DNA of 62,106 nucleotides, from assembly GCA_903858165.1 (NCBI GenBank), contig CAIOHZ010000141.1:1-62106 (forward strand). The letters run 5' to 3'. The position numbers and the translations under genes are program-made. Source of the stretch: an uncultured Pseudomonadota bacterium. GTDB taxonomy: Bacteria; Pseudomonadota; Gammaproteobacteria; Steroidobacterales; Steroidobacteraceae. Of this stretch, positions 23,920 through 32,320 are shown piece after piece (positions within the stretch are counted from its first letter, which is position 1; the number at the start of each line of letters is the position of its first letter). A model generated the notes under the pieces. The model searched no databases. It was given only the letters and a program-made list of their open reading frames with translations, and was not told where the DNA came from.

Positions 23920-26412
23920 ATGACTGCTCATTCGAAGTTTGGAACCAAGCGCCAAGCGCTCACGGCACTAGCCGTGGCCACTGGCATGATGGCTTTCACG
24001 GCGCAAGCCGAGGACGCGGTCGCTACCGACGGCACCATTGGTGAAGTGGTCGTTACCGCCCAGTTCCGTCAGCAGAAGCTGCAGGACACGCCCATCGCCA
24101 TCACGGCGGTCACCGGCGAACAGCTCGAGTCGCGCAGCGCCACCAACCTGGCCGCCATCGCGGACAGCGCGCCCAGCGTCATCCTGCGCCCCGCTTCGGC
24201 GGCGTTCGGTAACTCCATCACCGCCACCATCCGTGGCCTCGGCCAAATCGACTTCAACCCCGCTTACGAGCCGGGCGTTGGGATGTACATCGACGATGTG
24301 TACTACCCCCGCCTGACGGGCGCCAACTTCGATCTTATGGACGTGGAGCGCGTGGAAGTGCTGCGCGGCCCGCAGGGCACGCTTACCGGCCGTAACTCGG
24401 AGGGTGGTGCCATCAAGTTCGTGTCGCGCAAGCCCACCGGTGACGGCGGCGGCTACGTGTCGGCCACCTACGGCAGCCGCAACCGCATCAACCTGCGCGC
24501 CAGCTCCGACTTCAAGGTTTCCGAGAATGTGTCGGCACGCGTTTCGGGCGCCTACTCCGACCAGGATGGGTACGTCGACGTGCTCGACTACGGTTGCGCC
24601 AACCCGTCCAGCGGCCTCGGCTCGCCGGTCGGTGGCGTGAAGTGCAATAAGTATTCGACCGGTGACGTGGGCTACCGCGCCCTGCGCGCCATCGTTCGTG
24701 CTACCCCGAGCGATGCCCTGGAAATCACATTGTCGGCGGACTACATCCGCGACGTGCACCACAACGGCGCGGAAGTGCTGCTCTACGGCAGCAACCCCAA
24801 CCCGAACGTGACCACCACGAACGGCTTGCCATACGACAACCGCTTCATCTGCGGCCAGTGGTGCAACTACACCTCGACGGGCCAAGAAGGTGGCGCCTTC
24901 ACGGCCGGTCTCATCCCGCCGCTCAACGGTCTGCCGATGGCTGCCACCCAGGGCAGCGAACTGTCCACCTACGAAGGCTGGGGCGGTTCGGCCAACGTCA
25001 ACTGGACCATCAACGACAAGGTGAACGTCACCTCCATCAGCGCTTATCGCAAGTGGGAGTCGTCATTCAGCATCGACAACGACCTGTCACCGGCGCGCGT
25101 GGGTTTTGGCAACAACACCCTGAACCACTGGTTCAAGAGCCAAGAACTCCGTATGAATGCGGAGCTGACAGACAAGCTGTCGTTGACGGTGGGTGGCTAC
25201 TACTCTGACGAAGAGACCACCTACTACACGCTGCAGGACATCCGTTACGTCGCCGCGGCCATTCCGGGCGTGGGCTTGCTGCCCATCTTCCCGCTGCAGT
25301 TCATCGGTAACGACCCGGTCCGCACGAAGTCGAAGGCTGGCTTTGCCACCGCCATCTTCAACGTCTCGGATGCGCTGACGGTCACCGCTGGCCTGCGCTA
25401 CACGAAGGACTCGAAGGCCTACACGTACTTCCGCTACAACCTCGACGGTCGCACCATCAACGGCTTCCTCGACGGCGTCGGCGCTGCCAACGGCATCGGC
25501 TACAACGGCCCGAACGGCACCGCACTCAGCGGCCGCACGGCGCTGTTCGAAGGCGACCGCATCGACTACCGCGCTTCGGTGGACTACCGCTTCTCGGAGC
25601 AGGTGCTGGCCTACGGCACCGTGTCCACCGGCTACAAGGCCGGCGGCGTGGGCCCGCGTCCGTTCAACGCTGCCCAGGCACGTGGTTTCGGTCCTGAAGA
25701 AGTCACTTCGTACGAGTTGGGCCTGAAGACAGACCTCATGGACCGCAAGCTGCGCATCAACGCGGCCGTGTTCTACAACGACTTCAAGAACGCCCAGCTG
25801 ACGCTGCTGTCCTGCCCGCAGTTCGGTGGCCCCGGTCCCTGCGCTCTGCCGCAGAACGCCGGCGACGCCAAGCTGAAGGGTGTGGAACTCGAAGTGCTCG
25901 CCATGCCGACCGAGGGTCTGCAGTTCGACGCTTCCCTGTCCCACCTCTCCTGGGACTGGAAGTGCGTGAACCCGGCCGTGGTGGGTGGTGCTTCCGGCCC
26001 CTGCTCCAGCGACCCGACCTTCGTCAACCGACTGGCTCCGCAGCCGCGCGGCTTGATGAAGCTGAAGTGGAACGCTGGCGTGCAGTACGAGTTCCCGGTA
26101 GGCAACGGTGGTTCCATCACCGCGCGCTTGGATACGAGCTTCCAGGACAAGCTGGTCGGTGGCGATCTCGTCGCCAGCGCTAGTACTCCTTCGGCACTGT
26201 ACGGTCAGGTAGACAGCTACAACCTGTCCAACGCCCGTGTCACCTGGCGCAATGCCGAGCGTGACCTCGAAGCCGCCTTCGAAGTGACGAACCTGGCAGA
26301 CAAGTACTACTTCGTCTCTAAGTTCGACCTGACGGGTGCTGGCGCTGGCGCCATCGCCGGTCAGCCGGGCCGCCCGCGCGAGTGGGCTGTGACGCTGAAG
26401 AAGAAGTTCTAA
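23920..26412 (+). CDS. TonB-dependent outer-membrane receptor
   Basis: 830 residues. Signal peptide about 1-30 ('GMMAFTAQA-E'), TonB-box region 'GTIGEVVVTAQFRQQKLQD', plug domain with 'VERVEVLRGPQGTLTGRNSEGG', then a large beta-barrel ending 'PREWAVTLKKKF' with the terminal aromatic. It belongs to the same broad subfamily as the receptor at 5103. It stands between the LigF-type pair and a MarR gene and has its own operator and terminator. In Sphingobium a TonB receptor (DdvT) is known to import a lignin biphenyl, so uptake of lignin dimers is a plausible role (inference). Iron-siderophore transport is the alternative; nothing siderophore-related is nearby. Confidence 0.93.
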   Translation: MTAHSKFGTKRQALTALAVATGMMAFTAQAEDAVATDGTIGEVVVTAQFRQQKLQDTPIAITAVTGEQLESRSATNLAAIADSAPSVILRPASAAFGNSITATIRGLGQIDFNPAYEPGVGMYIDDVYYPRLTGANFDLMDVERVEVLRGPQGTLTGRNSEGGAIKFVSRKPTGDGGGYVSATYGSRNRINLRASSDFKVSENVSARVSGAYSDQDGYVDVLDYGCANPSSGLGSPVGGVKCNKYSTGDVGYRALRAIVRATPSDALEITLSADYIRDVHHNGAEVLLYGSNPNPNVTTTNGLPYDNRFICGQWCNYTSTGQEGGAFTAGLIPPLNGLPMAATQGSELSTYEGWGGSANVNWTINDKVNVTSISAYRKWESSFSIDNDLSPARVGFGNNTLNHWFKSQELRMNAELTDKLSLTVGGYYSDEETTYYTLQDIRYVAAAIPGVGLLPIFPLQFIGNDPVRTKSKAGFATAIFNVSDALTVTAGLRYTKDSKAYTYFRYNLDGRTINGFLDGVGAANGIGYNGPNGTALSGRTALFEGDRIDYRASVDYRFSEQVLAYGTVSTGYKAGGVGPRPFNAAQARGFGPEEVTSYELGLKTDLMDRKLRINAAVFYNDFKNAQLTLLSCPQFGGPGPCALPQNAGDAKLKGVELEVLAMPTEGLQFDASLSHLSWDWKCVNPAVVGGASGPCSSDPTFVNRLAPQPRGLMKLKWNAGVQYEFPVGNGGSITARLDTSFQDKLVGGDLVASASTPSALYGQVDSYNLSNARVTWRNAERDLEAAFEVTNLADKYYFVSKFDLTGAGAGAIAGQPGRPREWAVTLKKKF

Positions 26413-26441
26413 TCGAACTCACCCGTTCAGGGTGAACTCAA

Positions 26442-26474
26442 GGGGGCGTCAGCGTGGCTGGCGCCCCCTTTTTT
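26442..26474 (+). terminator. Rho-independent terminator of the TonB receptor gene
   Basis: GGGGGCG and CGCCCCC form the stem with inner CAGC/GCTG pairing, followed by six T residues (26469-26474). It ends the receptor transcript 30 bases after the stop codon and separates it from the MarR gene. Confidence 0.92.
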
Positions 26475-26527
26475 GTTAACCGGCGTTATCGTCTAGACTG
26501 TAGTCATCCTTGGAACCGGTCCCCGCC

Positions 26528-27061
26528 ATGCCGCGTAAGAACGCTACCCAGACCGCCGCCGACCGTGAACGCTGGTTGCAGGCGCTGTCCGCCAAGGACG
26601 AAGCCAGCCACCGCAGCCGCTCGCTGCTGCTGTACCGGTTGCTGAAGCTGTCCAACCTCATCGAGACGCCCTTTTTCTCCGGCGATTCGGTGCGCTATCA
26701 GATCAGCATGAATGAACTGCGCGTACTGATGACGCTGGCGCCCATGGGCGAGGCGGCGAGCCACGAGATTGGCGAAGTGGCCGGCGTGCACCCGATGAAT
26801 GTCAGCCGCGCTGTGGGCGCTCTTCGCCGCAGCGGGCGTCTGACGGAACGCGCCGACCCCCAGAATGGCCGACGCAAGCTGCTGATGCTGACCGCCGAGG
26901 GACGCAAGCTCTACAAGACGCTGCTGCCCCACGTGCAAGACGTCTCTGCGCAACTGTTTGCCGGCATGACGCCAGAAGAGATGGCGACGCTCAGTCGGCT
27001 GCTGGCCGGCATGACGGAGCGTCTGCAGCAGCCGGCGGTCAGCCCGCCCGAAGCGGGCTGA
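26528..27061 (+). CDS. MarR-family transcriptional regulator
   Basis: 177 residues from the ATG at 26528; a TTG 18 bases upstream is in frame but no better supported. The winged helix region includes 'ASHEIGEVAGVHPMNVSRAV' and the wing 'ERADPQNGRRKLLMLTAEG'. A basic N-terminal extension of about 30 residues precedes the dimerisation helix. It follows the TonB receptor in the same direction but behind a strong terminator, so it has its own promoter. A role in controlling the receptor and the LigF-type genes through the palindrome at 23772 is inferred from location only. Confidence 0.87.
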   Translation: MPRKNATQTAADRERWLQALSAKDEASHRSRSLLLYRLLKLSNLIETPFFSGDSVRYQISMNELRVLMTLAPMGEAASHEIGEVAGVHPMNVSRAVGALRRSGRLTERADPQNGRRKLLMLTAEGRKLYKTLLPHVQDVSAQLFAGMTPEEMATLSRLLAGMTERLQQPAVSPPEAG

Positions 27062-27076
27062 ACAACGGTTCCCTAC

Positions 27077-27101
27077 GCGACGCCGTGGCTTACGGCGTCG
27101 C
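27077..27101. terminator. Hairpin between convergent genes
   Basis: GCGACGCCG (27077-27085) and CGGCGTCGC (27093-27101) are perfect nine-base inverted arms with a seven-base loop. They lie between the MarR gene and the convergent PQQ dehydrogenase gene. No T tract follows on either strand. Confidence 0.7.
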
Positions 27102-27115
27102 TTAAACCCCGCGGC

Positions 27116-29248
27116 TTACTTCGCCTTCGCGGCAGCCGCTTCCGCGATGGACTCGTGGGCGCGACGCACAATGTACGTACGCACGAGTTCCACGTCTGCT
27201 TCGGTTACTTCGCCGGTGAAGTTCGGCATGCCCTTCGCCTGCAGCGCACCGCCAAGCACCACGGGCTTCAGCCCACCAGGCGCGTTGATGTACGCGCTAT
27301 AGCGAAGGTCCGGCAAGGTGCCCGTGCTGACTGCCGAGTCGCCATGGCAGACGCTGCAGTAAGTGTGGAAGATGGCCTTGCCAGCCACCACGGCCTGTTC
27401 GTCCTTGGTGTCTGCCGGTGGGTTGAAGTCGCGCGGAGGTGGCAGCACGGTCTTGGGCATTTCTGCCTTGCCGCCAATCTTGAACGCCAGCAGCCGCGGC
27501 ACATTGGTGGCGGCGTGTGCATCGCGCGCGAGTTCGCCAGCGGCCAGGCCAAAGGCACCACCCCAGCCCGTCTCGATGGCAATGTACTGCTCGCCTTTCA
27601 CTTCGTAGCTGACCGGCGGTGCCAAAATGCCCGTGCCTGTGGAGGCTGACCACGCCTTGGCGCCCGTATCGGCGCGGAAGGCGCTGAAGTTGCCCATGCC
27701 ATCGCCCTGGAACACCAAGTTGCCCGCCGTCGCCAGCGTGCCGCCGTTCCAAGGATACGGGTACTCAACACGCCACATTTCCTTCTTGGCCACCGGGTCC
27801 CAGGCCTTCAGATAACCCTTCATGGCACCCTTGATTGCAGCCTTGATGGCGGGAACTTGCGGCAGACTGCCGGCATTGAAGTCCACACCCGTGTTCCAGC
27901 CGAGCTTGCGCTCCTTGAAGTTGGCATCCGGAATGTACGGGAAGCCAACGTCCATGACTGGGATATAAACCAAGCCCGTGGCCGGATTGAAGGACATGGG
28001 CTGCCAGCTATGCGCCCCGCCGGGGCCGGGTAGGCTCATGAACGGCTTGCCAGTCTCGCTCCAGCGAGCTTCCGGATGTTCGATGGGGCGGCCCGTCTTC
28101 ATGTCGAAGCCGGTCGTCCAGGTTTGCGCTGCATACGGCGTGGCCGAGAGCAATTCACCGGTGGCGCGGTCCAGCACGTAGAAATAGCCATTCTTCGGTG
28201 CCTGCATCAGCACCTTCCGCGGCTTGCCGTCGATGGGCAGTTCCGCGAGCATGATGTGCTGACTGGCGGTGTAGTCCCAGGTATCACCCGGCGTCGTCTG
28301 GTAATGCCACACGTATTCACCAGTCTCGGCCTTCAGCGCCACGATGGACGAGAGGTAGAGGTTATCGCCACCACCGGGGCTGCGAATTTTGCGAGCCCAC
28401 GGTGCGCCGTTGCCCACGCCGATGTAGACAAGATCGAACTCAGGGTCGTACACAATGGCATCCCACACCGTGCCGCCACCGCCGAGCTTCCACCATTCGC
28501 CCGTCCACGTTTTGGCCGCAGCCTGCAGGGCGGGGCTCTCCGGGCCATCCGCCGGGTTGGCCGGCACCGTGTAGAAGCGCCACAACTGCTTGCCCGTAGC
28601 GGCGTCGTAAGCGGTGACGTAGCCACGCACACCCAGCTCCGCCCCACCGTTACCGATGAGCACCTTGCCCTTGGCCACGCGCGGCGCGCCGGTGATGGTG
28701 TAACGACTACCTTCCGGTGTGGTGCGCACGCTCCACACTTCTTTGCCAGTACCCGCATCCACGGCCACCAAGCGGCCATCGAGCGTGCCGACGAATAGCT
28801 TGCCTTCCCAAGCCGCGGCGCCACGGTTCACGGCATCGCAGCAGGCATGCACGCCGGCCTGCCCCGGTACCTTCGGGTCGTAAGCCCACAGCTGCTTGCC
28901 GCTCGCGGCATCAAAGGCGAACAGCTTGCTCCAGGCAGTGGTGACGTACATGACGCCGTCGATGATGAGCGGCGTCGCTTCTTGCGCGCGGTGCTCGGCA
29001 TCCAGGTCCACGCTCCAGGCCAGGCCCAGCTGCCCAATGTTGGCGTCATTCACCTGTTTCAACGGCGAGAAGCGTTGTTCGCTGTAAGTGCGGCCATAGC
29101 TCATCCAGTTGGCAGTGTCGGTATCGGCAGCCGTGAGGCGTGCCGCATCGACGGCAGCGGGTTTCGCCGCTTGCTCGGCCGGCTTGCAGGCGGCGAGGAG
29201 GCTAGCGAGAGCGAGGACGAGAACCAGGGCAGGCTTGGGCTGGAACAT
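27116..29248 (-). CDS. PQQ-dependent quinohaemoprotein dehydrogenase, lipid-anchored
   Basis: 710 residues. The signal peptide ends in a lipobox with Cys21 ('ASLLAAC'), so the protein should be lipid-anchored. An eight-bladed propeller carries W-motifs such as 'DAASGKQLWAYD' and 'DAGTGKEVWSVR'. The vicinal Cys136-Cys137 pair in 'GVHACCDAVNRG' gives the disulfide ring seen over PQQ in alcohol dehydrogenases. A C-terminal cytochrome domain has CSVCH (631-635) and Met674 as likely axial ligand. It oxidises alcohols or aldehydes in the periplasm and passes electrons to cytochrome c, perhaps the dihaem protein at 11520. Lignin-derived alcohols are possible substrates; the sequence does not decide. 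No PQQ synthesis genes are present. Confidence 0.88.
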   Translation of the reverse strand: MFQPKPALVLVLALASLLAACKPAEQAAKPAAVDAARLTAADTDTANWMSYGRTYSEQRFSPLKQVNDANIGQLGLAWSVDLDAEHRAQEATPLIIDGVMYVTTAWSKLFAFDAASGKQLWAYDPKVPGQAGVHACCDAVNRGAAAWEGKLFVGTLDGRLVAVDAGTGKEVWSVRTTPEGSRYTITGAPRVAKGKVLIGNGGAELGVRGYVTAYDAATGKQLWRFYTVPANPADGPESPALQAAAKTWTGEWWKLGGGGTVWDAIVYDPEFDLVYIGVGNGAPWARKIRSPGGGDNLYLSSIVALKAETGEYVWHYQTTPGDTWDYTASQHIMLAELPIDGKPRKVLMQAPKNGYFYVLDRATGELLSATPYAAQTWTTGFDMKTGRPIEHPEARWSETGKPFMSLPGPGGAHSWQPMSFNPATGLVYIPVMDVGFPYIPDANFKERKLGWNTGVDFNAGSLPQVPAIKAAIKGAMKGYLKAWDPVAKKEMWRVEYPYPWNGGTLATAGNLVFQGDGMGNFSAFRADTGAKAWSASTGTGILAPPVSYEVKGEQYIAIETGWGGAFGLAAGELARDAHAATNVPRLLAFKIGGKAEMPKTVLPPPRDFNPPADTKDEQAVVAGKAIFHTYCSVCHGDSAVSTGTLPDLRYSAYINAPGGLKPVVLGGALQAKGMPNFTGEVTEADVELVRTYIVRRAHESIAEAAAAKAK

Positions 29249-29436
29249 GGGCGGAAACCTCGGGAACGAGAAATACGGTGTAGCACGCAGCGGCGAGACA
29301 CCTCCGGCAAGGGTGACACTGTCGCGCCTGCAACCCCTTCACGGCTCCACCCCCGATGAAGCCCGACTCGACTGCAAGCGAATGCCGCACCTTCGCTGTA
29401 GCGCTACCCACTCCGGGCAACGCTGCAGCGGACAGA

Positions 29437-31428
29437 TTACATTTGGTAATCCGTTTGCTTGGCAGCGTAATCGATATACCAATCGATGGCCGTGGCATCC
29501 GCCATCGCGCTGCGGTTCACCGCCTTCTCGACCACATACCCGGCCAGAATACGGCGCACCGGCACTTCCAGCTTCTTGCCCGTGATGGTGTAAGGAATGG
29601 CCGGCACGGGAAAAATACGGTCCGGCACGTGTCGCGGCGAATACTCGGTACGCAGCACGGCCTTGATGCGGTCTTCAAGGTCCTTGTCCAGTACGCTACC
29701 GGTGCGCACCTTCACGAACAACGGCATGAAAAAGTGACCGCCCGGCAGGTCGAGGTTCACCACGAGTGAATCTTCCACTTCCGGCAGTAGGGCCAGCGAA
29801 CGGTAGATTTCTGCAGTGCCAATGCGAATGCCGTGACGGTTCAGCGTGGCATCCGAACGGCCCAGCACGAAACAGCCGCGGCGCGCGTTCAAGCGGAAGA
29901 AGTCGCCTTGGCGCCAGATGCCCGGGTAGTCGCTGAAGTACGACTCGGTGTAGCGCACATGGCCTGCATCATTCCAAAAGCCCAGAGGCATGGAGGGCAT
30001 GGGCTCGGTGATGACCATCTCACCCACTTCGTCTACCACCGGCTTGCCATCGGCGTCGAAGGCCAGCAGGTTCACGCCAAGATGGGGCGCCTGAATTTCA
30101 CCGGCATAAACGGGCTGCGTGGGCACACCACCGCAAAAGCCACTGCAGATGTCCGTGCCGCCGCTACCGGACTGCACCCAGAGATCCGCCTTCACATTGG
30201 TGTAGAACCACACCATACATTCAGGCGTTACCGGAGAACCCGCGAGCATCACCGTCTTCAAGCGGCTGAGGTCGAAGCGGTCCTTCGGCACAATGCCCTG
30301 CTTCTCGAGAATCTGCTGGTAGGTGGGGCTGGCGCCGAAGAAGTCGATCTTGAAATCTTGCACCACCTTCCAGAGCTGGTCCGGCCCTGGAAAGGCCGGG
30401 TTGCCGTCATACAGCACCGGCACCACGCCCGACAGCAGACTGGTCACGAGAAAGTTCCACATCATCCAACCGGTGGTGGTGTAGAAGAACAGGCGTTCGC
30501 CCTCCTTCACGTCCATGTGCAACTGCACCAGCTTCTGCTGTTCCAGCGTAATGCCCACATGGGTGTGCACGATGGGCTTCGGCAGGCCAGTCGTACCAGA
30601 AGAGAAGAGAATCCACAGCGGCGATTGTGCCGGCACCTGCTGAAATACGAACGCAGCCTCACCGGGGTCGGCAGTGGCAAGCAAGTCGTCCCAGAGCAAA
30701 CCGCCTTCCACGAGCGGCGCACGGTTGTTGCGGTCGAGGTAAGGCAGCAACACCACCTTCTGCAAAGTGGGCAGATTGTTGGCGATATGCGCCATCTCTT
30801 CACGACGGTCGAACGGCTTACCGCCGTATTGGTAGCCGTCAACGCAGATCATGACTTTCGGTGACAACTGCGAATAGCGGTCCAGCACGCCACGCGAACC
30901 GAAGTCCGGCCCGCAGCCGGACCAAATGGCACCGATGCTGGTGGTGGCGAGCATAGAGATGACAGCATGCGGCGTGTTCGGCAAGCAGCCCACGACGCGG
31001 TCACCGGGCTCGACACCGAGGTTGCGCAGGGCGGTGGCAAGGCGACGCACCTGTGAACCCAGCTCGTCCCACGACATCTCGACAGCCGCATCACGCTCGT
31101 TGAAGTGGATGAGCGCCGTCTGGCCAGCAACCGCCTTTGACATGACGTTTTCGGCGTAGTTGAGCACTGCGCCCGGGAACCATTCGGCCCCCGGCATGGT
31201 GCGCTTGCCAAGCACGGCGGTGGGCTGCGCGCTCACCTTCGGGTTGAAGTATTCCCATAGCGCGCCCCACAGGGCGTCGACGTCCGCCACGGACCACTCG
31301 TACATCGCCTGGTAGTCGGCGAAGTCGAGCCCGCGATGCTCCTTCAGCCACTGCGAAAACTTCGTGAGATTGCTGGCCGCCGTGCGCGCGGGCGACGGGG
31401 TCCAGAGCAGTTCGCCTTCCATCACCAT
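29437..31428 (-). CDS. Acetoacetyl-CoA synthetase-family acid-CoA ligase
   Basis: 663 residues, typical for acetoacetate-CoA ligase, with GGAGA upstream of the ATG. Motifs are the AMP-binding 'LFSSGTTGLPKPIVHTH', 'SGSGGTDICSGFCGG', 'GRSDATLNRHGIRIGTAEIY' and the catalytic lysine region 'ITGKKLEVPVRRIL'. The family activates the beta-keto acid acetoacetate with ATP. Here it is the last gene of an operon with a MarR regulator, a FadB-like enzyme and a CouO-like amidohydrolase. It might therefore activate an aromatic beta-keto acid such as vanilloyl acetate, which is produced when lignin ethers are degraded. That substrate is inference; ordinary acetoacetate use remains possible. Confidence 0.85.
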   Translation of the reverse strand: MVMEGELLWTPSPARTAASNLTKFSQWLKEHRGLDFADYQAMYEWSVADVDALWGALWEYFNPKVSAQPTAVLGKRTMPGAEWFPGAVLNYAENVMSKAVAGQTALIHFNERDAAVEMSWDELGSQVRRLATALRNLGVEPGDRVVGCLPNTPHAVISMLATTSIGAIWSGCGPDFGSRGVLDRYSQLSPKVMICVDGYQYGGKPFDRREEMAHIANNLPTLQKVVLLPYLDRNNRAPLVEGGLLWDDLLATADPGEAAFVFQQVPAQSPLWILFSSGTTGLPKPIVHTHVGITLEQQKLVQLHMDVKEGERLFFYTTTGWMMWNFLVTSLLSGVVPVLYDGNPAFPGPDQLWKVVQDFKIDFFGASPTYQQILEKQGIVPKDRFDLSRLKTVMLAGSPVTPECMVWFYTNVKADLWVQSGSGGTDICSGFCGGVPTQPVYAGEIQAPHLGVNLLAFDADGKPVVDEVGEMVITEPMPSMPLGFWNDAGHVRYTESYFSDYPGIWRQGDFFRLNARRGCFVLGRSDATLNRHGIRIGTAEIYRSLALLPEVEDSLVVNLDLPGGHFFMPLFVKVRTGSVLDKDLEDRIKAVLRTEYSPRHVPDRIFPVPAIPYTITGKKLEVPVRRILAGYVVEKAVNRSAMADATAIDWYIDYAAKQTDYQM

Positions 31429-31456
31429 GGTCGTTGTCTCCAGAAGGACCGCCGGC

Positions 31457-32320
31457 TCAGCCGGCGAGGCCCAGTGCTTCGATAGCGTTGTGCTTGAGGA
31501 TGAGGTCGTGAACTTCGGGTTTGAAGGCGGCTTCCTTGAAGTCCTTGATCCAACGGTCAGGCGGAATGAGCGGGAAGTCCGAGCCGAACAGGATCTTCTT
31601 CTTGAGCTGCGTGTTGGCGTACTGCACCAACTGCGGTGGGAAGTACTTCGGCGACCAGCCCGAAAGATCGATATAGACGTTCGGCTTATGCAAGCAGACC
31701 GACAGCGCCTCGTCCTGCCACGGCCACGAGGGGTGGGCGATGATGATCTTCATGTCCGGGAAATCGACAGCGACGTCGTCGACGTGGATGGGGTTGGAGT
31801 ATTTCAGGCGCATACCGCCACCGCCGCGCATGCCGGTGCCAATGCCCGAATGTCCGCTATGGAAGATGGCCGGCAGTTTATTCTCGGCAATCACTTCATA
31901 AAGCTTGTAGGCCATGCGGTCGTTCGGGAAGAAGCCCTGGCAGGTCGGGTGGAACTTGAAGCCACGCACGCCATCCGCAATGAGCCGACGCGCTTCGCGG
32001 GCACCGAACCGGCCCTTGTGCGGGTCGATACTGGCGAAGGCCACCATCATGTCGCTGTTCGCGTGGGCCGCTTCCAGAATTTCTTCGTTAGGAATGCGCC
32101 GGCTACCAATCTCGTGTTCCGAGTCCACCGTGAACATGACGAGGCCGATCTTGCGCTCGCGGTAGTAAGCAATCGTCTCGGGAATGGTGGGGCGCTTGCC
32201 GGCTTTGAAGTACTTGCTGGCAGCGTCTTCGTATTCCTGCCATACGTCGTCCGTGGGCTGACGGCAGGACACCTCGGCGTGCGTGTGGACGTCAATAGCA
32301 ATGAGGTCATCGGTCTTCAT
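31457..32320 (-). CDS. Amidohydrolase, probable aryl beta-ketoacyl-CoA hydrolase (CouO-like)
   Basis: 287 residues from the ATG at 32320, with AAGGAGA upstream and a four-base overlap with the FadB-like gene. The amidohydrolase TIM barrel shows 'IAIDVHTHAE' (metal-binding HxH), 'GFKFHPTCQGF', 'AIFHSGHSGIG', 'KIIIAHPSWPWQDEA' and 'ILFGSDFPLIPPDRW' with the final Asp ligand. It matches the group that contains 4-hydroxyphenyl-beta-ketoacyl-CoA hydrolase (CouO). That enzyme cleaves the two-carbon side chain from a beta-ketoacyl-CoA in p-hydroxycinnamate degradation by a retro-Claisen reaction. The FadB-like enzyme next to it would make exactly such a beta-ketoacyl-CoA. The family link comes from memory of conserved stretches, so assignment to CouO needs a tree. 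Confidence 0.72.
   Translation of the reverse strand: MKTDDLIAIDVHTHAEVSCRQPTDDVWQEYEDAASKYFKAGKRPTIPETIAYYRERKIGLVMFTVDSEHEIGSRRIPNEEILEAAHANSDMMVAFASIDPHKGRFGAREARRLIADGVRGFKFHPTCQGFFPNDRMAYKLYEVIAENKLPAIFHSGHSGIGTGMRGGGGMRLKYSNPIHVDDVAVDFPDMKIIIAHPSWPWQDEALSVCLHKPNVYIDLSGWSPKYFPPQLVQYANTQLKKKILFGSDFPLIPPDRWIKDFKEAAFKPEVHDLILKHNAIEALGLAG

Noticed and set aside
29833-30864. 343-codon open frame opposite the acid-CoA ligase
   Set aside because: Shadow of a conserved gene with no motif.
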